Of a stretch of 64,000 nt of DNA, positions 1 to 64,000 are shown piece after piece. The DNA is from Chlorocebus sabaeus. Its lineage: Eukaryota > Chordata > Mammalia > Primates > Cercopithecidae. Each line of letters begins with the position of its first letter. The stretch's first letter is position 1. The stretch lies in assembly GCF_047675955.1 (NCBI RefSeq), contig NC_132919.1:68614816-68678815 (forward strand), given 5' to 3'. The translations under genes were made by a program, and so were the position numbers. The notes under the pieces are model-generated. The model searched no databases, had not been told where the DNA came from, and saw only the letters and a program-made list of their open reading frames with translations.

Positions 1-237
1 TGGATTTTCGTGAGAATTGTGCCCGCTTCGCTATTGGATGTTTCTCTCCATAAGACTACACTTTCCACAAGGAACACTGTGGCAACGACCTTTCCGCAGC
101 CAATGCTGGAAATAGTTCTTTCCGTCCACCCCCCCCCCCCCCAACAATCCTTATTCCTTATATTTACCTAAACTGGAGACCTCCATTAGGGCGGAAAGAG
201 TGGGGGAATGGGACCTCTTTTTACGACTGCTTTGGAC
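1..237 (-). ncRNA. NBR2: Probable 5' end of NBR2 (partial), divergent from BRCA1
   Basis: In human, the NBR2 RNA gene starts about 218 bp upstream of BRCA1 and runs the opposite way. Placing that spacing here puts the NBR2 start near position 237 on the - strand. Nothing in these bases alone proves an exon: I see no long ORF, only a C-rich run at 127-142 and ordinary sequence. The call rests on synteny and remembered human structure, so the border is approximate. Confidence 0.4.
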
Positions 238-275
238 ACTAGGTAGTGATTCTGACTCTCGTACAGCAATTACTG

Positions 276-283
276 TGACGTAA
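276..283 (+). promoter_or_regulatory. CRE-like site TGACGTAA
   Basis: A full CREB/ATF half-palindrome variant. In the human sequence I remember, this spot reads TGATGTAA, so the CpG core appears to be present here and absent in human. Confidence 0.45.
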
Positions 284-342
284 TAAGCCGCAACTGGACG
301 CGTAGAGGCCAGAGGGCCGGCACTTTAGGGCAAACTCGGGTA

Positions 343-363
343 GAATTCTTCCTCTTCCGTCTC
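343..363 (+). promoter_or_regulatory. ETS/GABP element (RIBS-like, EcoRI-overlapping)
   Basis: GAATTC followed by CTTCCTCTTCCG gives two antisense ETS cores (TTCC). The same block in human is the GABP-binding RIBS element of the BRCA1 promoter. It looks fully conserved. Confidence 0.6.
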
Positions 364-370
364 TTTCGTT

Positions 371-378
371 TTACGTTA
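371..378 (+). promoter_or_regulatory. Degenerate CRE, TTACGTTA
   Basis: This aligns with the human CRE TTACGTCA of the BRCA1 positive regulatory region. Here the terminal CA is TA, so the consensus TGACGTAA on the other strand is broken by one base. Confidence 0.5.
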
Positions 379-398
379 TCTGGGGGCAGACTGGGTGG

Positions 399-403
399 CC
401 AAT
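399..403 (+). promoter_or_regulatory. CCAAT box
   Basis: CCAAT inside GGTGGCCAATCCAG, about 55 bp upstream of the distal exon 1a start. It is conserved with the remembered human promoter and is a candidate NF-Y site. Confidence 0.5.
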
Positions 404-505
404 CCAGAGCCCCGAGAGAGACTTGGCGCCTTCTGTCCCGCCCTTCCTCTGATTGTGCCTTGATTTCGTATTCTGAGCGACTGTTGCTTAGCGGTAGCCA
501 GCTGG

Positions 506-523
506 TTTCCGTGGCAACGGAAA
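506..523. promoter_or_regulatory. Perfect inverted repeat TTTCCGT-GGCA-ACGGAAA
   Basis: Seven-base arms around a 4-base spacer, inside exon 1a and directly before the E2F-like site. The GGCAAC half resembles an RFX X-box half-site. The same palindrome is in the remembered human promoter. The bound factor is inferred only. Confidence 0.5.
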
Positions 524-524
524 A

Positions 525-533
525 GCGCGGGAA
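525..533 (+). promoter_or_regulatory. E2F-like site GCGCGGGAA
   Basis: It matches the E2F consensus and the human BRCA1 proximal E2F site, just upstream of the main exon 1a start near 574. It fits G1/S-regulated expression. Confidence 0.6.
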
Positions 534-910
534 TTACAGATAAATTAAAACTGCGACTGCGCGGCGTGGGCTCGCTGAGACTTTCTGGACGGGGAACAGG
601 CCGTTCTCAGATAACTGGGCCCCTGGGCCCCAGAGGCCTGCACCCTCTGCTCTGGGTAAAGGTAGTAGAGTCCCGGGTCCAAGTGATGCTTTGGGGGACT
701 GGCGTGGGAGAGAGAGTGGGTATTCTTTTGGGGGGGGGCGGTGGCGGAAGCTGAGAGGCGTAAGGAGTTGTGAACCCTGGGGAAGGGGCAGTTTGTAGGT
801 CGCGAGGGAAGCTCTGAGGATCAGGAAGGGGGCACGGTGTGTCCGAGGGGGAATCATCGTGATAGGAACTGAAATATGCCTTGAGGGGGACACCACGTCT
901 ATAAAAACAT

Positions 911-1143
911 CGGCTGGTCACGAGGTCAGGACTTCCAGACCAGCCTGACCAACATGGTGGAACTCCGTCTCTACTAAAAATACAGAAATTAGCCGGGCGT
1001 GGTGGCGCTCCAGCTACTCAGGAGGCTGAGGCAGGAGAATCGCTAGAACCCGGGAGGCGGAGGTTGCAGTGAGCCGAGATCGCGCCATTGCCCACCAGCC
1101 TGGGCGACAGAGCGAGACTCTGTCTCAAAAAAACAGACAAAAC
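911..1143 (+). mobile_element. Alu, 5'-truncated
   Basis: Starts within the left arm (CGAGGTCAGG) and ends in an A-rich tail. It appears at the same place in human, so the insertion is old. In human it contributes to exon 1b. Confidence 0.85.
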
Positions 1144-1690
1144 ACTGGCTGATATGTATGAGTGGATGGGACCTTGCGGAAGAGATGCCAGGAATACGTC
1201 TGGGAAGGGGAGGAGACAGGGTTTTGTGGGAGGGAGAACTTAAGAACTGGATCCATTTGCGCTATTGAGAAAGCACAAGAGGGAAGTAGAGTAGCGTCAG
1301 TAGTAACAGATGCTGCCGGCAGGAATGTGCTTGAGGAGGATCCTGAGATGAGAGCAGGTCACTGGGAAGGGTTAGGGGCGGGGAGGTGCTGATTGGTGTT
1401 GGTTTTGTCGTTGATTTTGGTTTTATGCAAGAAAAAGAAAGCAGCCAGAAACATTGGAGAAACCTAAGGTGACCACCACTTACCCGGTCAGTCACTCCTC
1501 TGTAGCTTTCTCTTTCTTGGAGAGAGGAAAAGACCCAAGGGCTTGGCAACGATATGTGAAGAATTACAGAATGTATGTTGTTTAATTACAAAGAGCCAGT
1601 TCTAGAACCTTTAAAAAAATAAAGGATTTTGTCATTAGCTCTATGGTTTGTATTCTAAAACCTTCAAAATCTTAAATTTACCTTATTTTA

Positions 1691-1987
1691 GGCCGGGCGC
1701 GGTGGCTCAAGCCTGTAATCCCAGCACTTTGGGAGGCCGAGACGGGCGGATCACGAGGTCAAGAGATCGAGACCATCCTGGCTAACACGGTGAAACCCCG
1801 TCTCTACTAAAAATACAAAAAACTAGCCGGGCGAGGTGGCGGGCGCCTGTAGTCCCAGCTACTCCGGAGGCTGAGGCAGGAGAATGGCGTAAACCCGGAA
1901 GGCGGAGCTTGCAGTGAGCTGAGATCCGGCCACTGCAGTCCAGCCCGGGCTACAGAGCAAGACTCCGTCTCAAAAAAAAAAAAAAAA
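1691..1987 (+). mobile_element. Full-length young AluY, Old World monkey type, intron 1
   Basis: Full length with GGCTCAAGCCTG, CTAGCCGGGCGAGGTGG and GATCCGGCCACTGC. A 17-bp target duplication (AAATTTACCTTATTTTA) sits at 1674-1690 and 1988-2004. The remembered human intron has the empty site. Confidence 0.95.
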
Positions 1988-2109
1988 AAATTTACCTTAT
2001 TTTAAAATGATAAAATGAAGTTGTCATTTTATAAACCTTTTTTAAAGCTATATATATGTATATATATGTATTTTTTCTAATGTGTTTAAGTTCATTGGAA
2101 CAGAAAGAA

Positions 2110-62502
<60,393 letters not shown>

Positions 62503-62556
62503 GTATACCAAGAACCTTTACAGAATACTTTGCATTTGCTGCATAAAATCACATGA

Positions 62557-62850
62557 GGCCAGGCATGGTGGCTCACGCCTGTAATCGCAACACTTTGGGA
62601 GGCCAAGGTGGGCAGATCATGAGGTCAGGAGATCGAGACCATCCTGGCCAGCATGGTGAAACGATGTCTCTACTAAAAAATAAAAAAATTAGCTGAACAT
62701 GGTGACGTGCGCCTGTAGTCCCAGCTACTCGTGAGGCTGAGTATCACTTGATACTCAGGGAGACGGAGGTTGCAGTGAGCCAAGATCATGCCATTGCATT
62801 CCAGCCTGGTGACAGAGCAAGACTCCATCTCAAAAAAAAGAAAAAAAAAA
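62557..62850 (+). mobile_element. Alu
   Basis: Sense copy about 55 bp after exon 17, with a damaged right arm (TATCACTTGATACTCAGG inverted repeat). Confidence 0.85.
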
Positions 62851-62992
62851 AAAAAACATGAAAAAGTAAGAATATTTGTTGAGCATAGCATGGATGATAG
62901 TCTTCTAATAGTCAATCAATTACTTTATGAAAGACAAATAATAGTTTTGCTGCTTCTTACCCCCTTTTGTTTCGGCTTAAGATTTGGAGTGT

Positions 62993-63285
62993 AGGCCGGC
63001 CGTGGTGGCTCACACGTGTAAGCCCAGCACTTTGGGAGGCCAAGGCAGGTGGATCACCTGAGGTCAAGAGTTCGAGATCAGCCTGGCCAACATGGTGAAA
63101 CCCTGTCTCTACTAAAAATACAAAAATTAGCCGGGCGTGGTGGTATGCACCTGTAATCCCAGCTACTTGGGAGGCTGACGCAGAAGAATTGCTTTAACCC
63201 TGGAGGTTGAGGTTGCAGTGAGCTGAGATTGTGCCACTGCCCTCCAGCCTGGCGACAGAGTGAGACTCTGTCTCAACAACAACAA
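62993..63285 (+). mobile_element. Alu (AluS-like)
   Basis: Sense copy with (CAA)n tail. Confidence 0.87.
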
Positions 63286-63475
63286 AAACCTGGAGGCAGG
63301 TTTTTGAGGCAAAACCTGGAGATCCCAGCTTCGTGTAATACCTAGTTTGAGTATGTTGAGAGTTTTTCAGGAAAAAAGTCTGATAACAGCTCCAAGATAG
63401 TCTTTCTTTTTTTTTTTCAGCTCTGAGATAGTCTTAACATATGAAAAAGCAAAAAAGGAAGGGGACAGATCATTT

Positions 63476-63480
<5 letters not shown>

Positions 63481-63506
<26 letters not shown>

Positions 63507-63789
63507 GAGACGGAGTCTCGCTCTGTCGCCCAGGCTGGAGTGCAGTGGTCGGATCTCTGCTCACTGCAAGCTTCCACCTCCCGGGTTCACGCAATTCTCC
63601 TGCCTCAGCCTCCCGAGCAGCTGGGACTACAGGCGCCTGCCACCTCGCCCGTCTTATTTTTTTGTATTTTTAGTAGAGACGGGGTTTCACTGTGTTAGCC
63701 AGGATGGTCTCGATCTCCTGACCTCGTGATCCGCCCGTCTCGGCCTCCCAAAGTGCTGGGATTACAGGCTTGAGCCACCGCGCCCGGCC
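63481..63789 (-). mobile_element. Young AluY, Old World monkey type
   Basis: TSD GATCATTTGTTCT at 63468-63480 and 63790-63802; ends GGCTTGAGCCACCGCGCC. Confidence 0.95.
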
Positions 63790-64000
63790 GATCATTTGTT
63801 CTATACCTTTCTCTTTTAAGGTTTTAATTATAACTTGTGTAATACAGGAGACTTCTGGAAGTTTTTAGTTGACTTAAAAACTAAATCTGAGTAAACATTT
63901 CAGGGCTGCTAAAAAAGCTTATTTGAAACTGGGCCGTAATAACACAAGCATAGGGTCTGGAGCAAGTGAAGTACAGATCCAGAGCCCCACCGTATTCTCC

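Larger units (their letters stand above)
240..560. promoter_or_regulatory. Bidirectional BRCA1/NBR2 promoter
   Basis: This TATA-less interval lies between BRCA1 exon 1a and the presumed NBR2 start and closely follows the human promoter I remember. Visible sites in order: TGACGTAA (276-283), an EcoRI/ETS element (343-363), TTACGTTA (371-378), a CCAAT box (399-403), an 18-bp inverted repeat (506-523) and an E2F-like GCGCGGGAA (525-533). Such a promoter is expected to drive cell-cycle-linked expression in both directions. Activity is inferred from family knowledge, not shown by the sequence. Confidence 0.75.
455..661 (+). other. BRCA1: BRCA1 exon 1a (non-coding 5' UTR)
   Basis: The sequence follows human exon 1a and ends CTGGGTAAAG before the donor GTAGTA at 662. 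Human transcripts start either at the base matching 455 (older reference) or near GCTGAGACTT at 574 (current reference), so the 5' border is a range. There is no coding content; the start codon is in exon 2. Compared with remembered human sequence, the stretch around 600 lacks a few bases. Confidence 0.8.
662..2090 (+). other. Intron 1
   Basis: Donor GTAGTA at 662; acceptor TTTAAG ends at 2090. It holds promoter-proximal GC-rich sequence (662-910), a 5'-truncated Alu at 911-1143 that overlaps the area where human exon 1b lies (roughly from 938, inferred from human spacing), a unique stretch 1144-1690 that follows human closely, a young Alu at 1691-1987 and a TA-rich tract (2049-2072) before the acceptor. 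Confidence 0.75.
62503..64000 (+). other. Intron 17 (partial)
   Basis: Donor GTATAC. Three Alus; 62851-62992, 63286-63480 and 63803-64000 hold unique sequence with nothing recognised. Exon 18 is not reached. Confidence 0.8.

Noticed and set aside
534..921. Open frames on both strands across exon 1a and its downstream GC-rich part
   Set aside because: They arise from GC-rich sequence without stops; human transcripts here are non-coding 5' UTR.

Overview
The window is a stretch of primate nuclear genome holding the 5' two-thirds of the tumour-suppressor gene BRCA1 on the + strand. It runs from the shared BRCA1/NBR2 promoter to intron 17 (legacy human exon numbers, in which there is no exon 4). 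All coding exons from 2 to 17 are present with AG/GT borders. Their lengths are 80 (coding part), 54, 78, 89, 140, 106, 46, 77, 3426, 89, 172, 127, 191, 311 and 88 nt. They sum to 5074 coding bases, the human value as I remember it, with no frameshift or premature stop. The last two coding exons in the window open the first BRCT repeat; the rest of the BRCT domains lies downstream, outside the window.

The organism is most likely an Old World monkey (cercopithecid). The residues fit macaque-like BRCA1 as I remember it (for example VRVEEV at the N terminus and IIHAFQ after the RING). Several young, TSD-flanked Alu copies carry a variant I associate with Old World monkeys (GGCTCAAGCCTG near the head, GATCCGGCCACTGC in the right arm). 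I cannot name the species. All human comparisons are from memory.

Layout: 1-237 is probably the head of NBR2 on the - strand. 240-560 is the bidirectional promoter. 455-661 is non-coding exon 1a. 2091-2189 is exon 2 with the start codon. Exons 3, 5, 6 and 7 (10228-23475) complete the RING and BARD1-binding part. Exons 8-10 (27710-32378) are a linker. The giant exon 11 is 33356-36781. Exons 12-15 (37187-55971) hold the PALB2-binding coiled coil and the SQ cluster. Exons 16-17 (58874-62502) begin BRCT1. Introns are packed with about 100 Alu elements in both orientations, many nested, plus remnants of L1, L2 and MIR.

The only other gene-like object is a dead processed copy of ribosomal protein L21, antisense in intron 13. 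Its reverse strand supplies a 66-nt in-frame cassette exon that matches the insert of a known human BRCA1 isoform. Other points of interest are a changed reading frame in the intron-11 tail of the BRCA1-IRIS isoform, an apparent shift of the CRE site in the promoter, a young Alu about 100 bp before exon 2, three tandem NAGNAG acceptors, and an Alu target duplication that copies the exon 7 splice donor. I found no new enzyme system, operon, CRISPR array or virus.
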